A stretch of DNA of 11,955 nt, taken from assembly GCA_031276985.1 (NCBI GenBank), contig JAISMA010000134.1:1-11955 (forward strand), in the 5' to 3' direction. Numbering within the stretch: the stretch's first letter is position 1; each line of letters opens with the position of its first letter. Under the pieces are notes generated by a model. It worked only from the letters and a program-made list of their open reading frames with translations. It did not search any database and was not told the origin of the DNA. The position numbers and the translations under genes were made by a program. The DNA is from Helicobacteraceae bacterium. Its GTDB lineage: Bacteria; Campylobacterota; Campylobacteria; Campylobacterales; SZUA-545. Of this stretch, positions 5,948-11,955 are shown one piece after another.

Positions 5948-7344
5948 AACGATTTTTTTTATTTGACTCTCATTTAAGAAGCAAAGTGGAGTTCGCGCCT
6001 GAGTTTGAAAACGAAGCGCGTATTTACGTCTGCGGTCCCACCGTGTACGACGATTCGCATTTGGGACACGCAAGAAGCGCGATCAGCTTTGATCTCTTGC
6101 GCCGCGTTTTAACCGCGCTTGGCTACAAGGTAACTTTTGCGCGAAATATCACCGACATTGACGACAAAATTCTGAACAAAATGGCGCAAACGGGCGGATC
6201 GCTCGCCGAGATTACCGACTTTTACGCCGATCGCTACGAAAGCGATCTGAACGCGCTCGGCGTTTTGCCGCCCACGATAGAGCCGAAAGCGACCGCGCAT
6301 ATACCGCAGATGATCGACCTAATCGACAAACTGCTAAAAAACGGCGCGGCGTATCAAACGCCAAACGGCGACATATATTTCGACGTAACCAAATATCCGC
6401 AATACGGCTCGCTTTCGGGCGAGACGCAAGAGGATACGCAGGCTAGAGTTTCTATGGAGCAAAAGCGCGGATCGCGCGATTTCGCGCTCTGGAAAGCGGC
6501 GAAGGAAAGCGATCGCGTCGGCTACGATTCGCCTTACGGCAAAGGTCGCCCCGGCTGGCATTTGGAATGCTCGGCGATGGCGCAAACGCATCTGTTTCGT
6601 AGCGGCGCGAAATTCGCGTGCGACATTCACGGCGGCGGGAGCGATCTGTTCTTTCCGCACCACGAAAACGAGGCGGCGCAAACCTGCTGCGGATACGAAA
6701 ACGCGCTCGCCAAACACTGGATGCACAACGGCTTTGTGCGAATCGACGGGCGCAAGATGAGCAAATCGCTTAACAACAGCTTTTTCGTGAAAGACGCGCT
6801 GAATATCTTTCAAGGCGAGGCGCTAAGATTTTATCTGATGAGCGTTCATTATCGCGCGGGCTTGAATTACAACTACGGCGATCTAAACGCCAGCAAAAAA
6901 CGCCTCGATCGCGTCTATCGGCTTAAAAAGCGCGTGGATACAAACGCCGCCGAAGCGGAGCCGCTTTTCAAAGAGGAGTTAATCGACGCTTTGCGCGACG
7001 ATCTGAATATCTCCATAGCGCTCGCCGCAATCGACGAGATGATCGCGCGCGCAAACGACGTTTTGGACAAAAATCCAAAGGACAAAGCCGCGAAAGCCGC
7101 TTTTGGCGGCAATCTGAAACTCGTTTGCGATCTGCTTGGCGTGGGCGCGCAAGATCCGTACGAGTGGTTTCAGTGGGGCATAGACGCGCTGGACAAACAG
7201 ACAATCGAGGCGCTAATCGCCGAACGCGCTTTGGCGAAGGCGAATAAAGATTACGCTCTAGCCGACGAGATACGCGCGCGGCTGAACGCGATCGGCGTTA
7301 GCGTAATGGATTTAGCGGAGCGCGCGGTATGGGAAAAAATATGA
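5944..7344 (+). CDS. cysS: Cysteinyl-tRNA synthetase
   Basis: This class I aminoacyl-tRNA synthetase charges tRNA-Cys with cysteine in the cytoplasm. The 466-aa length is normal. The HIGH motif appears as HLGH (39-42, in YDDSHLGHARSAISFD) and the KMSKS loop is exact at 271-275. The zinc ligands that give cysteine specificity are all present: C30 (YVCGPTVYD), C209 (GWHLECSAM), and H239 with E243 in FPHHENEAAQ. The C-terminal anticodon-binding region includes the usual ALADEIRARLNAIGV stretch. The GTG start overlaps the murJ stop by four bases, and the stop overlaps the next gene (ATGA at 7341-7344). In C. jejuni, as I recall, cysS is followed by msbA. Here it is followed by a glycosidase gene. 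Confidence 0.98.
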   Translation: MKRFFLFDSHLRSKVEFAPEFENEARIYVCGPTVYDDSHLGHARSAISFDLLRRVLTALGYKVTFARNITDIDDKILNKMAQTGGSLAEITDFYADRYESDLNALGVLPPTIEPKATAHIPQMIDLIDKLLKNGAAYQTPNGDIYFDVTKYPQYGSLSGETQEDTQARVSMEQKRGSRDFALWKAAKESDRVGYDSPYGKGRPGWHLECSAMAQTHLFRSGAKFACDIHGGGSDLFFPHHENEAAQTCCGYENALAKHWMHNGFVRIDGRKMSKSLNNSFFVKDALNIFQGEALRFYLMSVHYRAGLNYNYGDLNASKKRLDRVYRLKKRVDTNAAEAEPLFKEELIDALRDDLNISIALAAIDEMIARANDVLDKNPKDKAAKAAFGGNLKLVCDLLGVGAQDPYEWFQWGIDALDKQTIEALIAERALAKANKDYALADEIRARLNAIGVSVMDLAERAVWEKI

Positions 7345-8408
7345 TTCGCGCTTTGCTTTTTGGCGCGTTATTCGCAATCGTTTGCGCGGGCGCGGACGTA
7401 AAATATCCCGCGTCTTTGGACAAGACGATCGGGCAGATGATTATCGTCGGTTTCGAGGGTCAAAACGTCAATGACGAATGGTCTAAACTCGTTATACGCC
7501 AAATCAAAGCGGGCGAGATTGGCGGCGTGGTCATTTACGCCCGCAATATCAAAGATCCCGCGCAGTTTGAGGGGTTTATGCGCGCGCTTCACTACTCGAT
7601 CGGCGCGAATCCGCCGCTGTGGATAATGATAGATCAAGAAGGCGGAAAGATTCAGCGTCTAAGATCCGACAAAGGCTTTAGCGATTATCCTTCCGCAAAA
7701 AAAATAGGCGAAGGAACGCTTAGCGCCGCCTACGCCGTTTATCGCAATCTCGCGTGCGAGTTAAAGGGACACGGCGTTAATTTCAACCTCGCGCCCGTCG
7801 TCGATCTGCCAAACGGCGAGAGCGTAATCGCAAACGACGATCGCGGTTTCGGCGCGAACCCGCAAAAAACCGCCAAATTCGCCGAACAGTTTATAAAAGC
7901 GCACGATTCTTGCGGCGTATTAACCGCCTTAAAACATTTTCCCGGACACGGCAGCGCCAAAGCCGATCCGCATGCCCAGAGCGCGGACGCTACGGGCGCT
8001 TACGACGATAAAGAGCTTGTTCCGTTCAAAACGCTTATAGAGGCGCGTTTGGCGCGCGCGGTAATGATCGCGCATATTATCGATCGCGACATAGACGATC
8101 TGCCCGCTTCGCTTTCGCAAAAACACGTTGGGCGTTTGCGCGATCTAGGCTTTGACGGCGTAGTTATAAGCGACGATTTGCAAATGGGCGCGATCGCGCA
8201 TAATTTCGATCTCAACGAAACGATTGTAAAAGCTATTAACGCGGGCGATAACGCGCTGATCTTCTCAAATATGCTGGTAAAAGATCCCAATGTTCCCAAA
8301 AAAGCGGCGACAATCATTAAACAAGCGATTGAAAACGGCGAAATAGATCCGCAAAAAGTCATCGATTCATATAAGCGGATCGTCGCGCTAAAAAACAGGC
8401 GGTTTTAG
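7341..8408 (+). CDS. Exported NagZ-like beta-N-acetylhexosaminidase (glycoside hydrolase family 3)
   Basis: GH3 enzymes of the NagZ group remove N-acetylglucosamine from peptidoglycan fragments. Visible motifs include DQEGGKIQRLR (98-108) and the NagZ loop KHFPGHGSAKADPH (198-211), which carries the Asp-His general acid pair D209/H211. The nucleophile segment is VISDDLQMGAI, with D278 as the likely nucleophile. The single GH3 N-terminal domain fills the 355-aa protein. An N-terminal signal peptide (MIRALLFGALFAIVCAGA) predicts export to the periplasm, unlike the cytoplasmic enterobacterial NagZ. I chose the ATG at 7341, which overlaps the cysS stop. An in-frame ATG at 7329 would add MGKN and cannot be excluded. 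A role in periplasmic murein turnover is inferred from export and the family. Confidence 0.9.
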   Translation: MIRALLFGALFAIVCAGADVKYPASLDKTIGQMIIVGFEGQNVNDEWSKLVIRQIKAGEIGGVVIYARNIKDPAQFEGFMRALHYSIGANPPLWIMIDQEGGKIQRLRSDKGFSDYPSAKKIGEGTLSAAYAVYRNLACELKGHGVNFNLAPVVDLPNGESVIANDDRGFGANPQKTAKFAEQFIKAHDSCGVLTALKHFPGHGSAKADPHAQSADATGAYDDKELVPFKTLIEARLARAVMIAHIIDRDIDDLPASLSQKHVGRLRDLGFDGVVISDDLQMGAIAHNFDLNETIVKAINAGDNALIFSNMLVKDPNVPKKAATIIKQAIENGEIDPQKVIDSYKRIVALKNRRF

Positions 8409-8410
8409 CT

Positions 8411-8602
8411 ATGGATTTGGACGAGATTTTTCCCGACGATCTATTTAGCTCCGATATAACGGAACGTTTTTTTAGCATATTGTTTAACGGCGATCGGGAG
8501 ATTGTCAAAACGGAGATTTTAGCGCTAATCGATCAATGCGGCGACCGCAACGACAAAATGATCGAGATAATGGCGCGAGTGGCGAGCGCAAGCGAACGAT
8601 GA
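8411..8602 (+). CDS. Small acidic protein in the DUF2018 position
   Basis: This is a 63-aa protein without signal peptide or membrane segment. It is rich in acidic residues and predicted to be mostly helical (starts MDLDEIFPDDLFSSD). Homology is not obvious by eye. Its place, just before an exported protein, a polyprenyl synthase, hemA and proS, matches where Helicobacter HP0242 and Campylobacter carry a DUF2018 protein, a small helical, knotted dimer of unknown function. The segment LFSSDITERFFSILFNG is loosely like the start of that family. At 63 residues it is clearly shorter than the roughly 90 usual, so it may be a reduced version or unrelated. It starts two bases after the glycosidase stop, and its TGA overlaps the next ATG, so it belongs to the operon. 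Confidence 0.7.
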   Translation: MDLDEIFPDDLFSSDITERFFSILFNGDREIVKTEILALIDQCGDRNDKMIEIMARVASASER

Positions 8603-8997
8603 AAAAGTTATTGTCGATTTTTTGTTTGGCGATTGGTTTGTATGCGATCGATTGGGCGCATAGCGAGCCGTTCAATTTGCGAAAAGACGAATTTGCGGTT
8701 TTCGAGATCGACGAAAATATACTAACGTTCAAATGGTCGCTATTTCACAACGACGGCTTGGTTTCGCTGATCAAATACGATCATTTTCCCTATCAGACGG
8801 TTTTGTACGACGATTATAAGCTAAACGCGATCAAAATACCCGTCAAAACCAATCCAACCGTAGTCGCGCCGCCGCCGTACGTTATGATCGTTTTTGAAGG
8901 CTTCGATCGCGATCGCAACGTTTCAAATATGCGGCTGTATCTTTCCGACGCGCTTGGATCGGTAAAAATCAAAAAGGTTTCGCGTGAACGAGATTAA
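8599..8997 (+). CDS. Small exported protein of unknown function
   Basis: I do not recognise a family. The 132-aa product has a clear signal peptide (MKKLLSIFCLAIGLYA) and a mature part of about 115 residues rich in aromatic and charged residues, suggesting a beta-rich periplasmic domain. The only cysteine lies in the signal peptide, and the lipobox is poor, so it is not an obvious lipoprotein. The ATG at 8599 overlaps the previous stop (ATGA). An earlier in-frame ATG at 8536 would place about 20 extra polar residues ahead of the signal peptide and is rejected. It occupies the position of the exported proteins Cj0540 and HP0241 in relatives, as I recall them. Its end overlaps the polyprenyl synthase start by 14 bases. 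The conserved neighbourhood suggests an envelope role, which is inferred. Confidence 0.8.
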   Translation: MKKLLSIFCLAIGLYAIDWAHSEPFNLRKDEFAVFEIDENILTFKWSLFHNDGLVSLIKYDHFPYQTVLYDDYKLNAIKIPVKTNPTVVAPPPYVMIVFEGFDRDRNVSNMRLYLSDALGSVKIKKVSRERD

Positions 8998-9859
8998 CAA
9001 ACTTATAAGCGGTTTTTTCGAGCCGCCGATTAGAGATTATATCGATAAAATTCCGTCGGGCAAACAGTTAAGAAGTCGCCTTATATGCGCAATCGCAAAG
9101 GAAAGCGACAAACGCTTTTTGCTTAGCGCGATCGTCGAGACGATTCATCTTGCCAGCCTGCTTCACGACGATATTATCGACGACGCGAAAACAAGACGCG
9201 GCGCGCCCGCCGTATTTGTAACCGACGGCGCGAAAAAAGCGATTATGATCGGCGATATTTTTTACGCTACGGCTTTTTCAAAATTATCGGCGTTCGATAG
9301 CGCGATCGCGCAAATTATCAGCGAAGCGGTGGCGAAACTTTCGTACGGAGAGTTTTTGGACGCGGAGCTTTCAAAATCGTTTAATACCGACCGCAAAAAA
9401 TACGAAAATATGATCTATCTGAAAACCTCAGCACTAATCGAGGCAAGTTGCGAAGCGGCGGCGATTTTGGCGGGCAAAGATCGCGATAGATTTAGGCGTT
9501 TTGGCGCGTTACTCGGCGTCGCGTTTCAAACGATAGACGATCTGTTGGATATTACGCAAGATACGGCGACGCTAGGCAAACCCGCGCTTAACGATCTAAG
9601 CGAAGGCAAGGTTACGTTGCCGTTAATAGATTATTATCATACCGCCGACGAAAACGAGAAGGCAAAAGCGCTTTCGTTCTTTAAGAAAAAGTTGAAAACA
9701 AACGACGCGAAACGCTTAAGAGCGGCGTTATACAAATCAGGCGCGATCGACAAAAGCCGCCAATACGCCGCGGCGCTGCTAAACGAAGCCAAAGGCTTGG
9801 TTGAAAACGACGAGGAGCTGTTAGCCGCCGCCGAGTCGTTGATTAGTCGTATAAAGTAG
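8984..9859 (+). CDS. Polyprenyl diphosphate synthase (trans-isoprenyl, probably long-chain)
   Basis: This enzyme extends allylic diphosphates with isopentenyl diphosphate units to make the side chain of quinones or related lipids. The 291-aa protein has the first aspartate-rich motif H61-DDIIDD (62-67) followed by RRG (71-73). The second is FQTIDDLLD (181-189), followed by GKPALNDLSEGK. The IPP-binding GKQLR is at 26-30. The fifth residue before the first motif is Ala57. A small residue there leaves the product pocket open, which by the established rule for the family points to a long chain, as in octaprenyl-type synthases, rather than farnesyl. The exact length cannot be told. The start is GTG at 8984 with AAAGG upstream, overlapping the previous gene by 14 bases. 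It lies 17 bases before hemA. Confidence 0.93.
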   Translation: MNEINKLISGFFEPPIRDYIDKIPSGKQLRSRLICAIAKESDKRFLLSAIVETIHLASLLHDDIIDDAKTRRGAPAVFVTDGAKKAIMIGDIFYATAFSKLSAFDSAIAQIISEAVAKLSYGEFLDAELSKSFNTDRKKYENMIYLKTSALIEASCEAAAILAGKDRDRFRRFGALLGVAFQTIDDLLDITQDTATLGKPALNDLSEGKVTLPLIDYYHTADENEKAKALSFFKKKLKTNDAKRLRAALYKSGAIDKSRQYAAALLNEAKGLVENDEELLAAAESLISRIK

Positions 9860-9863
9860 GCGC

Positions 9864-9869
9864 TATAAT
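9864..9869 (+). promoter_or_regulatory. -10 box immediately before hemA
   Basis: A perfect TATAAT lies in the 17-base gap between the polyprenyl synthase stop and the hemA ATG. Transcription would begin about seven bases downstream, at or next to the ATG. A weak TTGATT at 9839-9844 could serve as -35 with a long spacer. The box sits between a small inverted repeat, GGCG and CGCC. Confidence 0.55.
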
Positions 9870-9876
9870 AACGCCA

Positions 9877-11127
9877 ATGCGCTACTTACTAATCTCAATC
9901 TCATACAAAAACACCGATATTGCGGTTCGCGAGCGCTTCGCGTTTGACGCGGCGCGGCAGGAGCGGATTTTAAGAACGCTCAAATCGAGCGCGGCAATCG
10001 ACGAAGCGGCAATGCTTGTTACGTGCAACAGAGTCGAGTTGGTTTTGACCGCCGCCGATTTGCACGCGGCGTTAAGCGACGCTTTGGATACGCTCCATAG
10101 CGAAAGCGGCGTCGATCGCGTGGAGCTTGACGGGCGCGCTCACAGCTACGAGGACGAAGGCGCGGCGCGTCATCTTTTCAGCGTCGCAAGCGGTTTGGAA
10201 AGCGTCGTCGTCGGCGAATCGCAGATCGCGGGGCAGTTTAAGGACGCTTTCAAATTCGCTTTCGAGCATGGTTTTGCGGGCAAACGGCTTCGCGCCGTCA
10301 GCGATCACGCTATGCGTTGCGCGGCGGCGGTGCGCTCCAGCACCGAAGTGGGCAGAAATCCCGTGTCGGTCTCCAGCGCGGCGGTCGCGCAGGCAAAAGA
10401 TCTGCTTGGCGGATCGCTTGAAGGCGTAACGGCGGTGGTCGTGGGCAGCGGCGAGATGAGTAGGTTAGCCGCTTTGCATTTGCTTAGCGATCGCGCCGAC
10501 GTGGTCGTCGTGGGACGCGATCTTGAAAAAACCGAAGAGTTCGCCAAAGAGCTTGGCGGCGGCGCGCAAGCCGCGTCGTTCGTAAAACTTCCAAGCCTAA
10601 TCAACTCGCGCGCGCTACTATTTACCGCTACGGGCGCGCCGCACACCATAATCAACTCCGAAATTGTGGAAAGCGTCGATTTCACGCGCTATTGGTTTGA
10701 TATTGCCGTGCCGCGCGACATCGGCGCGATCGACGATGAAAATATCAAGATTTACGCGGTGGACGACCTACAAACGATCGTGCAAACCAATATGAGCTTG
10801 CGAGAGGAAGAGGCGGCGAAAGCGTATCGGATCGTAGGCGAATACGTGGAGAATTTTTTCGGCTGGCTTAGTTCTTTGGGCGCGGATCCGCTGATAAAAG
10901 CGTTGCGCGACAAGGCGCGAGAGGCCTGTAGAATCGAGCTTGAGCGCGCCGCCAAAAAAGGTTTTCTGCCAAAAGATTGCGCCGAAAGCGTCGAGCTTGT
11001 TTTGCACGGCGCGTTTAAGCGGTTTTTGCACGCGCCGACGGTCGCGCTTCGTTTGGCTATGGACAAGCAAAATTGCGAAACGGTCGCGGAAGTCATGAAA
11101 GATATATTCGATTTGGAAGGAAAATAG
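9877..11127 (+). CDS. hemA: Glutamyl-tRNA reductase
   Basis: HemA reduces glutamyl-tRNA(Glu) to glutamate-1-semialdehyde with NADPH, the first committed step of tetrapyrrole synthesis by the C5 route. The 416-aa length is typical. The catalytic Cys50 lies in the exact family motif MLVTCNRVEL. H99 is in ARHLFSVASGLES, followed by VVGESQIAGQFKDAF (111-125). The NADPH-binding Rossmann fold starts at about VVVGSGEMSRLAA (187-199), and PRDIGAIDDENI and the helical C-terminal dimerisation domain follow. The ATG at 9877 has no Shine-Dalgarno sequence, while a perfect -10 box lies 7 to 12 bases before it. It is therefore probably made at least partly from a leaderless message. proS follows directly, as in Helicobacter and Campylobacter. 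Confidence 0.97.
   Translation: MRYLLISISYKNTDIAVRERFAFDAARQERILRTLKSSAAIDEAAMLVTCNRVELVLTAADLHAALSDALDTLHSESGVDRVELDGRAHSYEDEGAARHLFSVASGLESVVVGESQIAGQFKDAFKFAFEHGFAGKRLRAVSDHAMRCAAAVRSSTEVGRNPVSVSSAAVAQAKDLLGGSLEGVTAVVVGSGEMSRLAALHLLSDRADVVVVGRDLEKTEEFAKELGGGAQAASFVKLPSLINSRALLFTATGAPHTIINSEIVESVDFTRYWFDIAVPRDIGAIDDENIKIYAVDDLQTIVQTNMSLREEEAAKAYRIVGEYVENFFGWLSSLGADPLIKALRDKAREACRIELERAAKKGFLPKDCAESVELVLHGAFKRFLHAPTVALRLAMDKQNCETVAEVMKDIFDLEGK
11115..11121 (+). promoter_or_regulatory. Ribosome binding site deciding the proS TTG start
   Basis: GGAAGGA lies at the end of hemA, seven bases before the TTG at 11129. It supports that unusual start codon, whose product begins like other ProRS proteins. 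Confidence 0.6.
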
Positions 11128-11128
11128 G

Positions 11129-11955
11129 TTGCGTTTTTCACGAGCTTTTATCCGCACGACAAAAGAAACGCCCAAAGACGCGGCGCTAAAAAGCCACCAA
11201 TACCTGCTTCGCGGCGGGTTTATCTCCGCTCAAGCGGCGGGCATTTACGACTATATGCCGCTTGGCAAGCGCGTTTTGGACAAGATCCGCGTCATTGTGA
11301 AAGAGGAGCTGGACATCGCGGGATGCGAAGAAACTAGTCTTGGCTTCGTAACGCCCGCCGAGCTTTGGCGCGAATCGGGGCGGTTTTTCAAATACGGCAA
11401 GGAGCTGTTGCGCTTTAACGATCGCAAAGAGGGCGAATTTGTGCTGGGACCCACGCACGAGGAGGCTATGGTCAATCTCGTTCGCCCCCGCGTTTCAAGC
11501 TACAAACAGCTTCCGCTTAATCTCTATCAGATCAACCTGAAATTCCGCGACGAGGCGCGTCCGCGCTTTGGATTGATGCGCGCGCGCGAATTTTTGATGA
11601 AAGACGGCTACAGCTTCCACGCCGACCGCGACGATATGCTCCGCGAATTTCGCTTAATGGAAGAAACTTACAAGCGTATTTTTCGCCGAATCGGAATCGA
11701 TTTTCGCGTTGTAGAAGCCGACAGCGGCGCGATCGGCGGCAGCGGAAGCAAGGAGTTTATGGCGCTTTCAAACGCGGGCGAAGATACGATCTTGTGCTGC
11801 GAAAAGTGCGAATACGGCGCGAACGTGGAGGCGGCAAAACGGCGCAAACCCGCTTACGAGCCGTTTGCAATCGACCGCAAAGGCGAAATCGACACGCCAA
11901 ATGTCGCTTCGATTGCCGATTTGACGGCGTTTTTGAACGTTCCCGCGCATAAAAC
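11129..11955 (+). CDS. proS: Prolyl-tRNA synthetase (N-terminal part, cut by window end)
   Basis: This class II synthetase charges tRNA-Pro. The first 275 residues are visible, and the frame is open to the end of the window. A complete bacterial-type enzyme is about 570 residues. It starts with TTG one base after the hemA stop: MRFSRAFIRTTKETPKDA, typical of the family. Motif 1 lies around GIYDYMPLGKRVLDKI, then LGPTHEEAMVNLVRP and motif 2 in FRDEARPRFGLMRAREF. SGAIGGSGSKEFMAL leads into the inserted editing (YbaK-like) domain, whose beginning carries a CCEKC cluster. That layout marks the bacterial type with an editing insert. It is cotranscribed with hemA, a pairing known from Campylobacterota. 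Confidence 0.96.
   Translation, partial: MRFSRAFIRTTKETPKDAALKSHQYLLRGGFISAQAAGIYDYMPLGKRVLDKIRVIVKEELDIAGCEETSLGFVTPAELWRESGRFFKYGKELLRFNDRKEGEFVLGPTHEEAMVNLVRPRVSSYKQLPLNLYQINLKFRDEARPRFGLMRAREFLMKDGYSFHADRDDMLREFRLMEETYKRIFRRIGIDFRVVEADSGAIGGSGSKEFMALSNAGEDTILCCEKCEYGANVEAAKRRKPAYEPFAIDRKGEIDTPNVASIADLTAFLNVPAHK

Noticed and set aside
6334..6813. 159-codon antisense frame inside cysS
   Set aside because: The composition is that of a reverse-strand shadow. The sense strand carries a complete CysRS with all motifs.
7341..7400. Lipoprotein signal in the GH3 enzyme (Cys in FAIVCAG)
   Set aside because: The residues before the cysteine (A-I-V) do not fit a lipobox, which needs a small residue at -1. 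Ordinary signal peptidase cleavage after CAGA is more likely.
8536..8598. Upstream in-frame ATG for the small exported protein
   Set aside because: It would put about 20 polar residues in front of a clear signal peptide and overlap most of the end of the previous gene. The ATG at 8599 with ATGA overlap fits better.
1..11955. CRISPR arrays, tRNA genes, insertion sequences or phage genes
   Set aside because: I saw no regularly spaced repeats, no cloverleaf-like sequences and no transposase or integrase motifs. Almost every base belongs to recognised genes.

Overview
The window looks like chromosomal housekeeping DNA from a member of the Campylobacterota (the former Epsilonproteobacteria) with an unusually high GC content of about one half. 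Two gene orders support this, both recalled from reference genomes rather than searched. The block ruvA - fapA (DUF342) - murJ - cysS resembles Campylobacter jejuni Cj0799c-Cj0802. The block small protein - exported protein - polyprenyl synthase - hemA - proS resembles Cj0539-Cj0543 and Helicobacter pylori HP0242-HP0238. Genes are packed with almost no spacer, with many 4-bp ATGA or GTGA overlaps and many TTG or GTG starts. No gap exceeds 100 bases, and I see no tRNA, rRNA, CRISPR array, insertion sequence or phage gene.

Layout. Positions 1-1364 (+) hold the end of an OmpR-family response regulator and its overlapping membrane histidine kinase. Positions 1381-4443 (-) form a converging operon read fapA, then a secreted protein of unknown function, then a 23-codon mini-ORF, then ruvA. 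A divergent promoter region near 4507-4529 separates fapA from a long rightward run. That run begins with murJ (lipid II flippase) and cysS (cysteinyl-tRNA synthetase). It continues with an exported NagZ-like GH3 glycosidase, a 63-aa protein in the DUF2018 position, and a small exported protein. It ends with a polyprenyl diphosphate synthase, hemA (glutamyl-tRNA reductase, with its own -10 box) and the first half of proS (prolyl-tRNA synthetase), which runs off the window.

The genes combine envelope building (murJ, the GH3 enzyme, polyprenyl synthase for quinone or carrier lipids), translation (cysS, proS), tetrapyrrole synthesis (hemA), recombination (ruvA) and signalling.

Three points deserve a second look. 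First, near-identical junction sequences flank the secreted-protein cassette between fapA and ruvA, which suggests an insertion into an originally overlapping fapA/ruvA pair. Second, the palindrome GCGATCGC, the same word as cyanobacterial HIP1, is heavily over-represented (15 copies counted by eye). Third, hemA appears to have a leaderless start. I found no clear new defence or mobile system.
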